Source of the DNA: Bradyrhizobium_A sp052115025
GTDB lineage: Bacteria; Pseudomonadota; Alphaproteobacteria; Rhizobiales; Xanthobacteraceae
Direction: 5' to 3'
Length of the DNA: 64,000 nucleotides
Assembly: GCF_052115025.1 (NCBI RefSeq)
Contig: NZ_JBFRFW010000012.1
Location: 1-64,000 of the forward strand
Positions within the stretch are counted from its first letter, which is position 1, and every line of letters begins with the position of its first letter. Made by a program: the position numbers and the translations under genes. The notes beneath the pieces are model-generated. The model was given only the letters and a program-made list of their open reading frames with translations. It was not told the DNA's origin and searched no databases. Shown one piece after another: positions 33,413 through 41,735 of the stretch.

Positions 33413-33658
33413 TCAGGCGCCCTTGCGCAGCGAGCGCAGCCGCGCGATCAGCGTGATGAGCGAGATGCCGAGCAGGATGCGCCCCACCGTTCGGGTGTCG
33501 CCGATCGCCGCCGTGAGCTGATCCCTCAGCCCGGGATCGCCGAGCGCATCGCCGATGCTGTCGATGGCCTGGAAGACCATGCCGGTGACCGCAAGGGCGT
33601 AGGACCAGGCGACCGTGAGGGAATGCAGGCATGCCGCCTTGAGCTTGCGCCAGATCAT
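33413..33658 (-). CDS. Phage small membrane protein (lysis cassette)
   Basis: An 81-residue protein with two hydrophobic segments (LTVAWSYALAVTGMVFQAI, TVGRILLGISLITLIARL) and a basic C-terminus. It overlaps the endolysin stop by 4 bp and precedes the 3-TM holin. It could be a second holin or pinholin-like protein. No named family is recognised. Confidence 0.6.
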   Translation of the reverse strand: MIWRKLKAACLHSLTVAWSYALAVTGMVFQAIDSIGDALGDPGLRDQLTAAIGDTRTVGRILLGISLITLIARLRSLRKGA

Positions 33659-34464
33659 GGCCGCGCCTCCTGTTTGCGATGCTTGATGAAGAACACGATC
33701 GCCGCCGCAAGGCCCGCGACGACGACAACCACCAGCGCCGCCCTGGTGCCGGACGACAGCCCCGGCCACCACGCGCCGGCGCCCGCCGCGGCCGTGGCGG
33801 CGGCGATCACCGCGGGCGTTTTCGGTTTCGGCGACGGACGGCCAGCCGCGCGCCGCGCTGCGGGCACGGCCGATGGCGTGGCATCGCTGTGCCCGAGCGC
33901 CGCCGCCACGCCGGCGTCGATCTCGGCCATCGCCAGCAGCAGCCCGGCGCAGCCGAGCTGGGCGTCGACAGCGTTGGGATCGTAGACGCCGTCCCGCACA
34001 TACTTGCCCCGGCTGTACTGATCGGTGCCCGACCACACGTAAGGCGACGGCTGGCCCATGCCGGCGTAGCCGAGGCCGTTGTAGTGCTCGAGCAGGGTCA
34101 GGAGGCCGCCGGGCGACCAGTCTTTCCATCGCGCGGCATGCGGCGGGCAGTCCACCAGCGCGTCGACCGCCGCCGCCGCCCATGACGGAAACGGCCCGCG
34201 GCCTCTCGGCACATGAGTGCTGACGCGATTCCACGGATCGCCCTGCGCCAATGATGCGTCCCAGCGCTGCGACGCCTCGCGCTCATGAATCACCGCGATC
34301 ACGAACCATGGCACGCCGGTCTGCCTGGCGACGGCGAGGTAGCGGTCCCTCGCCGCCACCAGCCGCCGCGCCACGGCCCGGAAGGCCAAGCCGCGATCGG
34401 CCAGCATGCGGGCGACCGCCCAGCGCCGCGCATTGGCGGCGGTGAGTGCACTCAGCGCCACCAT
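33655..34464 (-). CDS. Phage endolysin (lysozyme-like) with C-terminal membrane anchor
   Basis: A 269-residue peptidoglycan hydrolase. The catalytic region spans about residues 25-175: VIHEREASQRWDASLAQGDPW with the probable catalytic Glu, then VPRGRGPFPSW, LLEHYNGLGYAGMG, PYVWSGTDQYSRGKYV, a pattern known from phage lysozyme-like proteins. A Pro/Ala linker follows, then one membrane helix near the C-terminus (AALVVVVVAGLAAAIVFFI) and a basic tail. A C-terminal anchor is unusual, since most phage endolysins are soluble or N-terminally anchored. The start at 34464 overlaps the previous stop (TGATG). Confidence 0.75.
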   Translation of the reverse strand: MVALSALTAANARRWAVARMLADRGLAFRAVARRLVAARDRYLAVARQTGVPWFVIAVIHEREASQRWDASLAQGDPWNRVSTHVPRGRGPFPSWAAAAVDALVDCPPHAARWKDWSPGGLLTLLEHYNGLGYAGMGQPSPYVWSGTDQYSRGKYVRDGVYDPNAVDAQLGCAGLLLAMAEIDAGVAAALGHSDATPSAVPAARRAAGRPSPKPKTPAVIAAATAAAGAGAWWPGLSSGTRAALVVVVVAGLAAAIVFFIKHRKQEARP

Positions 34465-34625
34465 CACAGCCCTCGCTCGATATCGGCCTTGATCTTTTCC
34501 CTGATCTTTTCTTTGGCGCTGGCGGCCGCGCCGCGCGCCCACGCGCGGATCCTCGGCCACGACAGCCCGGCGAGGACGCCGAGCGCGAACAGCACCACCT
34601 CACCGGCAAGAGCGGCTGAAGTCAT
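34464..34625 (-). CDS. Very small membrane protein at the head of the lysis cassette
   Basis: 53 codons. The product starts MTSAALAGEVVLFALGVLAGLSWPRI, one membrane helix, followed by a basic/acidic helical tail (SAKEKIREKIKADIERGL). GGAGA lies about 8 nt upstream of the ATG, and its TGA shares a base with the endolysin ATG. It is the first gene after a rho-independent terminator. It may be a spanin-like or holin-regulating peptide; no family is recognised. Confidence 0.6.
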   Translation of the reverse strand: MTSAALAGEVVLFALGVLAGLSWPRIRAWARGAAASAKEKIREKIKADIERGL

Positions 34626-34640
34626 CGTCGTTTTCTCCAT

Positions 34641-34663
34641 GAAAAAAGCCCCCGAACGGGGGC
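34641..34663 (-). terminator. Terminator just upstream of the lysis cassette
   Basis: On the minus strand GCCCCCG / CGGGGGC followed by T6, ending 16 nt before the first lysis ATG. It would stop leftward transcription entering the lysis genes unless antiterminated, or mark the end of an upstream leftward transcript. Confidence 0.7.
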
Positions 34664-35125
34664 CTCACTGGGAAGATGCCGCCTTGATCGGCGGCGGGTT
34701 GCAAGTATGATTGCAGGGCTATCAGGCGTTGAAATGTTGCAATTTGTTTCTTAGACTGCGTCACAATGTTGCAGCGTTATTCATGGGCCTTTGACGATGG
34801 ATATGCCCTCGCTCCGGCGGGCGATACGCACGCGCGATCTCCATCCCGACGCCGGGTCACGAACGCTGCGCCGGACCGTCGGCTCGGGCCGCGACATGCG
34901 AGCCGCGGGACATGCGCGCCGCCGGCACGGCGATAGCAGCGACGGCCGCGGCGTGACGAACGTCCGCAGCGATGCACGCCGGCAGGCCGCGCCCGACCAT
35001 CGCCGCGACAGCTCATGAACGGCTCGGGACTGCCAGTCGCCACCGGTGCAAGCCATGCCCGACAACACCAGGGACCGGCGTGAGCTGTGCCAGAACTTTG
35101 ACGGTTGAAGCCTGAGTCACGATCC
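34664..35125. other. Regulatory-looking gap upstream of the cargo gene
   Basis: About 460 bp without a supported gene. Holds several TTGCA motifs (near 34699, 34711, 34737 and 34769), a rightward promoter candidate (34729-34757) and no convincing ORF. An antisense open frame of some length on the minus strand shows no phage or host motif. Confidence 0.4.
34729..34757 (+). promoter_or_regulatory. Promoter candidate of the cargo (moron) type
   Basis: TTGAAA (34729-34734), 17-bp spacer, TAGACT (34752-34757). The core TTGAAATGTTGCAA is matched by TTGAAATATCGCAA at 39286, upstream of another cargo gene, with the same 17-bp spacing. Confidence 0.45.
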
Positions 35126-35452
35126 ATGCCTTTGAAGGAATTTGACGACCGCCTGATTGTCGAGGACATCGAAGCGGCGGTGAAATCACCGCAGGTCCGC
35201 GGCATCCTGAAGGCGCTGCTGATCGGCCTGATGATGCTGTTCTCGGTCAGCACCCTGAACGGCTCGACCTGGAAAGCGATCGCCGCCGGCGCCGTTTTCT
35301 TTCTGGTCGGAAGCTTCAACACCTGGCGCAGGTACCTGGAGCTGCCGGTGTTCGTCATTTTCTGCATCGCGACGCTGTATCTGTGCAACAACCACATCCT
35401 GCAGGATGTCGTATCCGCGATCGCTCACATCAGGCAGCTGATCACGGAGTAG
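35126..35452 (+). CDS. Hypothetical membrane protein (prophage cargo)
   Basis: A 108-residue protein with three membrane helices (about 33-50, 55-70, 78-97) and an acidic soluble N-terminus (KEFDDRLIVEDIEAAVKS). The ATG at 35126 is preferred to a TTG at 35105; the ribosome site is weak. It stands alone on the plus strand downstream of the promoter at 34729, with a bidirectional hairpin after it. The role is unknown; superinfection exclusion is one possibility for such morons. Confidence 0.6.
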   Translation: MPLKEFDDRLIVEDIEAAVKSPQVRGILKALLIGLMMLFSVSTLNGSTWKAIAAGAVFFLVGSFNTWRRYLELPVFVIFCIATLYLCNNHILQDVVSAIAHIRQLITE

Positions 35453-35468
35453 ACGCCGTGAACGCAAG

Positions 35469-35506
35469 GCCCGTCAGCCCAAAGCCACAACGGCGGGCTG
35501 ACGGGC
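35469..35506. terminator. Bidirectional terminator hairpin
   Basis: Twelve-bp arms GCCCGTCAGCCC (35469-35480) and GGGCTGACGGGC (35495-35506) between two convergent genes. Confidence 0.6.
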
Positions 35507-35524
35507 GCGCGCGTCACGCCTGGA

Positions 35525-36670
35525 TCAAACAGAAGCTTCGTTGACGCCGGTCGATGGCGACTGCGCCCGGCCGACCGTGAGCCATCGTCCCAGCCGATTG
35601 AACGGCATTTCGATCATGGCCCACGAAAGGTAGGCCACAGGAACAGACAGCAGGACGACGGCCAGCGAGCACGCCAGACCAACCTCGATCGGATGCGCCC
35701 GCGTGAACTGCAGCGTTTCAGCCCTCGCGCAAATGATCTCCACGAAGATCATGTTGAAGAGATAAAAGCTGTAACTGATCCTGCCGAGGAAATGCGAGAT
35801 CGGCCGGGCCAGCCATCTGCCGAGCGCTTCGGCCCGCCGATGGTAGATGAGCGCGATCAGCACGGCTATTGCCAGGTGCTGCAGCGTCGACCTGAGAAAG
35901 ACGACCAGGACCAGAACAACGATCCAGGACGATCGCGGCAGCATATTCGCGACCCACGCGCCAATGCGCGTCGGCACCAGGGTGCCAAACGCAAAGCACA
36001 GCCACGCTCCCTCGAAGTAGGGAAACGCCGCCTGCACCGCCGGGATCTTGAGAAGCAGCGAAATCGCGCCCGCAGCAACAACGAGCCCGACCTCTCCTGC
36101 GAAGCGATAGCCTGCGAACACCAGCAGAATGAACGCCGGCGCGATCATTTCGGCATTGAGCGTCCAGGTTGCGCCGTTGACCTGAAACCTTGCCAGCGCG
36201 ACATTCTCGGCAAGCTGCCGAAGGGTGATCTCTCGGACAAGGATGGGAAAAACGATGGCACTGGCCACCAGGCAAACGATCAGCGCCGGATAGATCCTGA
36301 AAAAGCGCCTGACATAGAACCGGACCGGAAGCGTCCGCACCGGCTCGTTGTCGGCGATCAGGCTCTTGAACAGAACGGCGCCGCTCAGCGTGAAGAAGAT
36401 GAAGACCGCCGTCAGTCCGTTGAAGACCGTGAAGAACAACTTTGACATGACGCTGTAGGCGTCATGCAGGCTGTGCCAGCTGGCGGAATGGATGCGCTGG
36501 ATCTGGGTGGGCTCGACATAGAGGACCGTATGGAAAATCGCGACCACGAGCGCGGCCCAGCCCCGCAGTCCGTCCAGTTCGCCATTCCTGACGTTCACGT
36601 TCGCGCGCCCCGCCGTGGCTTCCGTCGCCTCGTCATGCCCCACCCTCCCGACGGGCGACAGCCCCCGCAA
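35525..36670 (-). CDS. Acyltransferase 3 family protein (prophage O-antigen modification)
   Basis: A membrane O-acyltransferase of up to 381 residues. The family motif is NGELDGLRGWAALVVAIFHT (His in the first helix), then FFTLSGAVLF, RFYVRRFFRIYPAL and TWTLNAEM, over about ten helices. It probably acetylates a surface polysaccharide. The start is uncertain: TTG at 36670, GTG at 36643 beside GGGAGG, or GTG at 36598. It follows two glycosyltransferase genes in one leftward operon and overlaps the GT2 gene if the long start is right. Confidence 0.8.
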   Translation of the reverse strand: MRGLSPVGRVGHDEATEATAGRANVNVRNGELDGLRGWAALVVAIFHTVLYVEPTQIQRIHSASWHSLHDAYSVMSKLFFTVFNGLTAVFIFFTLSGAVLFKSLIADNEPVRTLPVRFYVRRFFRIYPALIVCLVASAIVFPILVREITLRQLAENVALARFQVNGATWTLNAEMIAPAFILLVFAGYRFAGEVGLVVAAGAISLLLKIPAVQAAFPYFEGAWLCFAFGTLVPTRIGAWVANMLPRSSWIVVLVLVVFLRSTLQHLAIAVLIALIYHRRAEALGRWLARPISHFLGRISYSFYLFNMIFVEIICARAETLQFTRAHPIEVGLACSLAVVLLSVPVAYLSWAMIEMPFNRLGRWLTVGRAQSPSTGVNEASV

Positions 36671-37622
36671 CGGGAGCGTGATGCGACAGATGAGAGGCCG
36701 GCCCCAGCTGGGCGAGATAGGCCAGCAGCTTCATCTCCCGCCGCCCCCGCGTCACCGTATCAAGCACCAGGCCGGAGCTCACCGCCAGCATGGCAAGGAT
36801 CATGAGGCCGGTGGACAAGACGGCCGTCGGCAACCGCGGCACGATCCCCTCCTCGAGATAGGTCACCGCCAGCGGGATCGAGAGCGCAACGGCGCTGACG
36901 GCCAGCACGACCCCGATCGTTGAAAAGAAGCGCAGCGGCTTTTCCGAGCGATAGAGCTTGATCATGGTGTTGAGGATGCGAAATCCGTCACGCCAGGTAT
37001 TGAGCTTGGATTGAGAGCCTGCAGGCCGGGCACAGTACGGCGTTTCGATCTCGGCGACCGGCAGCGAAAGCTCCAGCGCATGCACCGTGAGCTCCGTCTC
37101 GATCTCGAACCCGTCGGAAAGCACCGGGAACGACTTGATGAAGCGCCGGGAAAAAACGCGATACCCCGAGAGAATGTCCGTGAACTGCTGGCCGAACACC
37201 GAGGCAAGGACGCCGGTCAGGACGCGGTTGCCCAGCCGGTGGCCACGGCGGTAAGCCGCTTCCTCCTGGCCGACCCGCAGCCCCACCACCATATCGAGGC
37301 GCTGATCGCACAGCAGAGCGACCATTCGCGGGGCGCTCCGGGCGTCATATGTCGCATCGCCATCGACCAGCACATAGATATCCGCGTCGACGTCAGCGAA
37401 CATGCGCCGCACGACATGGCCTTTTCCCTGCCGCCGCTCATGGCCGACAATGGCGCCGGCCTCGCGCGCGACCATCACCGTGCGGTCGGTGGAATTATTG
37501 TCGTAAACATGGATTTCGGCGCTCGGCAGCGCCGCACGGAAATCCGTGACGACCCTGGCGATGGCATGCTGTTCATTGAGACATGGGATGAGCACGGCCA
37601 CCCGTGCGGCCGGAACCGTCAT
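36633..37622 (-). CDS. GtrB-like bactoprenol glycosyltransferase (GT2)
   Basis: A 329-residue GT2 enzyme transferring a sugar to polyprenyl phosphate. Catalytic N-terminal domain: VAVLIPCLNEQHAI, YDNNSTDRT, HERRQGKGHVVRRMF and the DxD in VDGDATYDA (about residue 88), then SGYRVFSRRF; two C-terminal membrane helices (about 240-262 and 270-295) as in GtrB. The ATG overlaps the stop of the upstream GT-C gene (ATGA). With that gene it forms a phage serotype-conversion-type pair. Confidence 0.85.
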   Translation of the reverse strand: MTVPAARVAVLIPCLNEQHAIARVVTDFRAALPSAEIHVYDNNSTDRTVMVAREAGAIVGHERRQGKGHVVRRMFADVDADIYVLVDGDATYDARSAPRMVALLCDQRLDMVVGLRVGQEEAAYRRGHRLGNRVLTGVLASVFGQQFTDILSGYRVFSRRFIKSFPVLSDGFEIETELTVHALELSLPVAEIETPYCARPAGSQSKLNTWRDGFRILNTMIKLYRSEKPLRFFSTIGVVLAVSAVALSIPLAVTYLEEGIVPRLPTAVLSTGLMILAMLAVSSGLVLDTVTRGRREMKLLAYLAQLGPASHLSHHAPVAGAVARREGGA

Positions 37623-38818
37623 GCTCTCGCACCATCAGCATAAAGCCGCTCCGCATCGCCGAATGACGCGAGCATGATCCATGACGACAGCATCGCCGCC
37701 GGCATCAGATAGTAGGGCGTGTAAAGTTGGTGCGTGAAGAAGAAGGCCGCGCTGACGATACAATTCACGATGGCGACCAGCGCCGCGGCCTTGATGCTCG
37801 GCAGCTGCGTCCGTGAATAAAGCAGCACCGCACCGACCAGCCCGAACATCAGCAGCCCGCCCTGGGGGTTCTGCATGTAGTAGAGCGCCGCGCTGAACGT
37901 CAGATCGGGCGGCGACGCATCGACAGAGCTGTAGGTCGTCGCGAACGGACTGCCTGCGTTGATCCAGTTGGCCGCGAGGGTCGGCGCTGCGCCGACGACA
38001 ATCGCGATCACAAGCAGCGCGGTCTCGCCCTTGAAGTGCGCAAAACGGCAGCGCACGAGCTCCCGCAGGCACCCTGCGCCAAACCCGGCCGCCAACAGAA
38101 TATTGGCGATCCGCAGATCGGCGCCGATGCCGAGCAGAAGGCCGATGACTACCGCGGTGACCAGCCGCCACCTGTTGTGCGGCGAGAACAGCAGCGGTGT
38201 CAGCACCCCCAGCAAGGCACAGACCGCCATCGACGGAGCGGCGGAATAACTGGCCTTGACCGGATTGACCATCAAATAAACCGAGAGCGCGCCGAATATC
38301 CCGCTTGCGATCAACAGGGCAACAGACCTTGCACGAAAGGTCAGGAGCAGCGCGACAGACAACACGACGAGCGTGGACGAGATGTAGAGACCGGCAGCCT
38401 GCCGGCCTTCAGGAAAAAGAGCGAGCAGCGCTCCGGTTCCCGGAGGATATTGCAGAACCCATGTGTTGTTGTCCGCAATGAAGGTATGGGTGATCGGCCT
38501 GTCCGGATCGCTCCAGGCAAGATGCTGGATGCTGAGGACCGCGTTCCTGAAGAAATGATCGTCGTCCCGCCTGATGTCGGTATTCAGGCCGGCGATGCCG
38601 AAGCGCTTGAACAGGTGCGCCTGCCGCAAATAGCCGAGGTCATCAAAAACGCCGCGCCGCTCACCCCAGTGCGCCGCCGACCAAAACACCCCGCAGGCCA
38701 GCAAGACGCAGAGCGCCCCGCAGGCCAGCCTCAATGTCAAAAATCCATGCCTTCCACGATTGCCAATAACATCCGACACTGCAGAAGCCCCCTGCAATCT
38801 ATCGCATAAGCACTCCAA
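37619..38818 (-). CDS. Polytopic membrane glycosyltransferase-like protein (GT-C, Gtr-type)
   Basis: About 399 residues with ten or so helices. The first periplasmic loop holds the acidic DDLGYLRQAHLFKRFG stretch and RRDDDHFF, as expected for GT-C enzymes using polyprenyl-linked sugar. WVLQYPPGTGALLALFPE is typical of bacterial membrane glycosyltransferases. It should place the sugar loaded by the GtrB-like protein onto lipopolysaccharide or another surface glycan. The start may be internal. A GtrA flippase gene was not found. Confidence 0.7.
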   Translation of the reverse strand: MECLCDRLQGASAVSDVIGNRGRHGFLTLRLACGALCVLLACGVFWSAAHWGERRGVFDDLGYLRQAHLFKRFGIAGLNTDIRRDDDHFFRNAVLSIQHLAWSDPDRPITHTFIADNNTWVLQYPPGTGALLALFPEGRQAAGLYISSTLVVLSVALLLTFRARSVALLIASGIFGALSVYLMVNPVKASYSAAPSMAVCALLGVLTPLLFSPHNRWRLVTAVVIGLLLGIGADLRIANILLAAGFGAGCLRELVRCRFAHFKGETALLVIAIVVGAAPTLAANWINAGSPFATTYSSVDASPPDLTFSAALYYMQNPQGGLLMFGLVGAVLLYSRTQLPSIKAAALVAIVNCIVSAAFFFTHQLYTPYYLMPAAMLSSWIMLASFGDAERLYADGARA

Positions 38819-39285
38819 ACCAGCCCATCATCATCGCGGACTTCTGCCTCAGCGTCATCCGGCACAGCAACGCTTCAACCTACTCCAGGAACAACGGAAT
38901 TTACAACCACGGCGAGCTCGAATAAAGAAATGCGCGCGTAACGATCAAAAGTCGGACACTGACGGACCAGACGGAAAGCGACGGCTGCAACGATGCGCTC
39001 GCGGCGAGGAAGGCGCCTGCGCATTCGGAGACGGTGTATCACCAGGCGTCGTCAGCGCTTGAAGAGGCGCGGCCTCGGCGGGCTGTTGTGCAACGTCTCT
39101 GACGGCTATCAGCCGGGCAGATACCAAGCGCACCCAAGCGCCGCATTGAAGGTACGCCGGGATCAACGCGCCGGGCGGCAAATCAATGCTCGGCATGGAT
39201 CAGCACGGCACTGAAACTGCCGATGCCTGGCATGCAGGAGCCGGTATTCACCGTTGATGGCGCTCGCTGACGGCACTATAGGACA
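38819..39285. other. Intergenic stretch inside the prophage, nothing recognised
   Basis: About 470 bp between divergent cargo genes. A minus-strand open frame of 83 codons (38945-39196) has no ribosome site or motif. The base composition drops toward 39300, where the acyltransferase promoter lies. Confidence 0.35.
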
Positions 39286-39338
39286 TTGAAATATCGCAAA
39301 TTACTTCCTAGGTTGTCCCGCTCCCAGGAGACAACCTA
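39286..39338 (+). promoter_or_regulatory. Promoter with overlapping inverted repeat, acyltransferase gene
   Basis: TTGAAA (39286-39291), 17-bp spacer, TAGGTT (39309-39314). A perfect 9-bp inverted repeat TAGGTTGTC (39309-39317) / GACAACCTA (39330-39338) spans the -10 element, the AGGAGA ribosome site and the base before the GTG start, so a repressor or RNA fold could block expression. Confidence 0.55.
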
Positions 39339-40556
39339 GTGCCCGTCGCGATCGTCAATTCCCTGTTCAAGCCACCCAGCGGCGAGGATGTTGCCGCAGC
39401 ACGGAACGTCGGGCATTTCTATGGGATCGACCTCCTACGCGGCCTCGCTGCTGTCGCTGTAGTGATCTGGCACTATCAGTTCTTTTTCCAAGCTGGCCCG
39501 CTCAAGCCGACAGCAGCGCCAGCCGATATCGACCGGACCATCCAGCCGCTGTACTCATTCCTGTGGCCGATCTACGAGCACGGTCACTGGGCGGTGCAGC
39601 TCTTTTGGATGATCTCAGGTTTCGTGTTCGCCCATATCTACGCCGGCCATCGCACGACGCTCCCCGACTTCGCGCTACGCCGCTTTGCACGACTATACCC
39701 GCTGCACCTTCTCACGCTGATCGTGGTAGCCACCCTGCAGGGAGTAAGCTGGTGGCTCACCGGCGGGTATCAGATCGCGACACGCAATGATCCCTATCAT
39801 TTCCTTCTGCAACTCTTCATGGCGTCGCAATGGGGACTGCAGGATGGCGTCTCGTTCAATGTTCCGGTGTGGTCCGTGTCGATCGAGGAGCCGATCTATC
39901 TGCTGTTCTTCTTCACCGCGGGCGCCATTTTCTCACGAGGCATACTCCGGCCTCTCGTTCTGACCGCCGTCGCTACTGTGTTGACGCACGCGCTGCGCGC
40001 TGAGACGCCAAAGCTGTTCGCAATGTGCGTCATGTTCTATTATGCCGGTGTCTGCCTATATTTCCTTGCGGGCAAGCTGCGCAGCCATCTCCCCCTCACC
40101 GTCCTGATCGCTGCGGCTGGAATCGGCTCGGCATTACTCCTGTCCGAGCTGCGGATCGCCGGCCGCGCGCTTCCGCCGTATGACGTGGGCCTCGTGCTAT
40201 TTGCGCCCATGATCTTGTTGCTTGGCGTCACGGGCTATCGGGGAGCCGCCAACGTTGCTGTATCAAGCTTTCGATGGCTCGGCGACGCTACCTATTCGAT
40301 GTATCTATGGCATTTTCCGCTGATCGTGCTTGGCTGCATCATCCAATGCACGACCGCGTCAGGCGACGGCATCTTACGAAGTCCGCTCACGCTGGCGGCG
40401 TGGGTCGCCTGCATGATCGTCGTCGGCGTCCTGTCCTTCCGCTGGATCGAGCGCCCCGCACAAACCGCAATTCGAAAGATCGGCGCTAAATCACTCGCAA
40501 GAGCATCGGCAGAACGATCGTTGGCTGCACCGTCCAAAGAGCAGCCTGCGGAGTGA
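39339..40556 (+). CDS. Acyltransferase 3 family protein (prophage cargo)
   Basis: A 405-residue OafA/YrhL-type membrane acyltransferase. FYGIDLLRGLAAVAVVIWHYQFFF carries the catalytic His; LFWMISGFVFAHIY, RFARLYPLHLLTL, and near the end YSMYLWHFPLIVL and RWIERPAQ complete the family pattern. It has a GTG start 7 nt after AGGAGA. Base composition is visibly lower in GC than its neighbours, suggesting separate acquisition. Its 3' end overlaps the end of the tail-fibre gene on the opposite strand by 71 bp. Confidence 0.85.
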   Translation: MPVAIVNSLFKPPSGEDVAAARNVGHFYGIDLLRGLAAVAVVIWHYQFFFQAGPLKPTAAPADIDRTIQPLYSFLWPIYEHGHWAVQLFWMISGFVFAHIYAGHRTTLPDFALRRFARLYPLHLLTLIVVATLQGVSWWLTGGYQIATRNDPYHFLLQLFMASQWGLQDGVSFNVPVWSVSIEEPIYLLFFFTAGAIFSRGILRPLVLTAVATVLTHALRAETPKLFAMCVMFYYAGVCLYFLAGKLRSHLPLTVLIAAAGIGSALLLSELRIAGRALPPYDVGLVLFAPMILLLGVTGYRGAANVAVSSFRWLGDATYSMYLWHFPLIVLGCIIQCTTASGDGILRSPLTLAAWVACMIVVGVLSFRWIERPAQTAIRKIGAKSLARASAERSLAAPSKEQPAE

Positions 40557-41523
40557 CGTTACCGTTGATCGACGCCGTCACACCCGGGATGCTGTTGCTG
40601 CTGGGGTTAACGACGACGGTTCGCGGCGTGCCGCCCGCATTTAGTGCCATCACGGTTCCCGCACCGCCCCCCGGGGGCAAAGGCATCGCCTGAAACTGCT
40701 CGCCGATGCTGGTGCCTGTCGAGGTAAAGGCGCGGTTGTCCGTGACGGTCACTCCGAGCTGCACGTTCGGCAGATTGGCCTGCGCAATGGCAACGTTCTG
40801 GTTTCCACCTTTCGCCCCGTAGGCGGTGCCAGTGATGCCACACCCGCCCGCCGTAAGCAGCCCGAGCACTGACGATCCCCCCATGCCGTCAAGACCGGCG
40901 ATGACCCGCCCGCGCAGATCAGGGACATTGAAGGTTGTCGAGCCATCGCCGGGCCCATAAGCCGTGCCGACAGATGCGAAAAGATTGGCGTAGATCGTGC
41001 GCGAGATCGGCTGTCCATAGGGGAACACGAACGCGGAGTTCGGCGGGGTCCCGATGATGTACGGCATCAGCCCCCCCAGCGGCACGCTGAACGGATTGCC
41101 GGCCAGCCCGCGCAGGATGAACTCGTTCGCGCCGAAGAAGTAGGTCGCCACATAGGGCGTGCCCTGCACCAGCGTGCCGGACGGCAGGTCGACACCCGGC
41201 TGATAGTGGATCGGCGCGGCAGGAAGCCCGTCGACCGACAGCGTGCAGGCCCCCGTATTCGTCAGGTGCGGCACGAACGCAATCTGCTGGCTGTCGAGGT
41301 GGCCCGCGCTGTCGAAGCCCTGATACGACGTGAGCGAATATGCCGATGCGCCGCCCGTCGCGAGGTTCGCGCCGGCAATGTCGTCACGGTACTTCGCCGC
41401 CGCCGCCATCATCGCGCGCGTGCCGTCATTGAGCGCGGACGGGCTCATGCCCTCGGGAAAAGGGCAGCTCGGATCGGCGTTGGCGTTGTTCGCCGCGGTG
41501 CGGCTCCATTTCCAGAAGGTCAT
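40486..41523 (-). CDS. Phage tail fibre / collar-domain protein
   Basis: A 345-residue structural protein. The N-terminal MTFWKWSRTAANNANADP and EGMSPSALNDGTRAMM is a virion-attachment module seen in such phages. The C-terminal region contains the phage Tail Collar signature (FPYGQPISRTIYANLFASVGTAYGPGDG, then TTFNVPDLRGRVIAG, about residues 165-215) and a variable end. It likely binds the host surface. GAGAGGA precedes the ATG. It is the last gene of the structural operon before the cargo region. Confidence 0.82.
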   Translation of the reverse strand: MTFWKWSRTAANNANADPSCPFPEGMSPSALNDGTRAMMAAAAKYRDDIAGANLATGGASAYSLTSYQGFDSAGHLDSQQIAFVPHLTNTGACTLSVDGLPAAPIHYQPGVDLPSGTLVQGTPYVATYFFGANEFILRGLAGNPFSVPLGGLMPYIIGTPPNSAFVFPYGQPISRTIYANLFASVGTAYGPGDGSTTFNVPDLRGRVIAGLDGMGGSSVLGLLTAGGCGITGTAYGAKGGNQNVAIAQANLPNVQLGVTVTDNRAFTSTGTSIGEQFQAMPLPPGGGAGTVMALNAGGTPRTVVVNPSSNSIPGVTASINGNVTPQAALWTVQPTIVLPMLLRVI

Positions 41524-41735
41524 GCTCTGTCCTCTCGACTGAAGATCAAATTGGATTGTCGATGCACGAACACCGGCGCCCCGCGCCGGAGAGGCCGCAC
41601 TGCCGCACGTTTTCCGCGTCGCAAAAGACAACATGTCGCATGCGGCGGTGGGCGCACCGCGCATCGTCGCCACAATCCCGCCGCGCCGGCGCGGCCAGAT
41701 GAAGCGGAAATCAGCGGTCCAAGGGAGGCCGCGCC

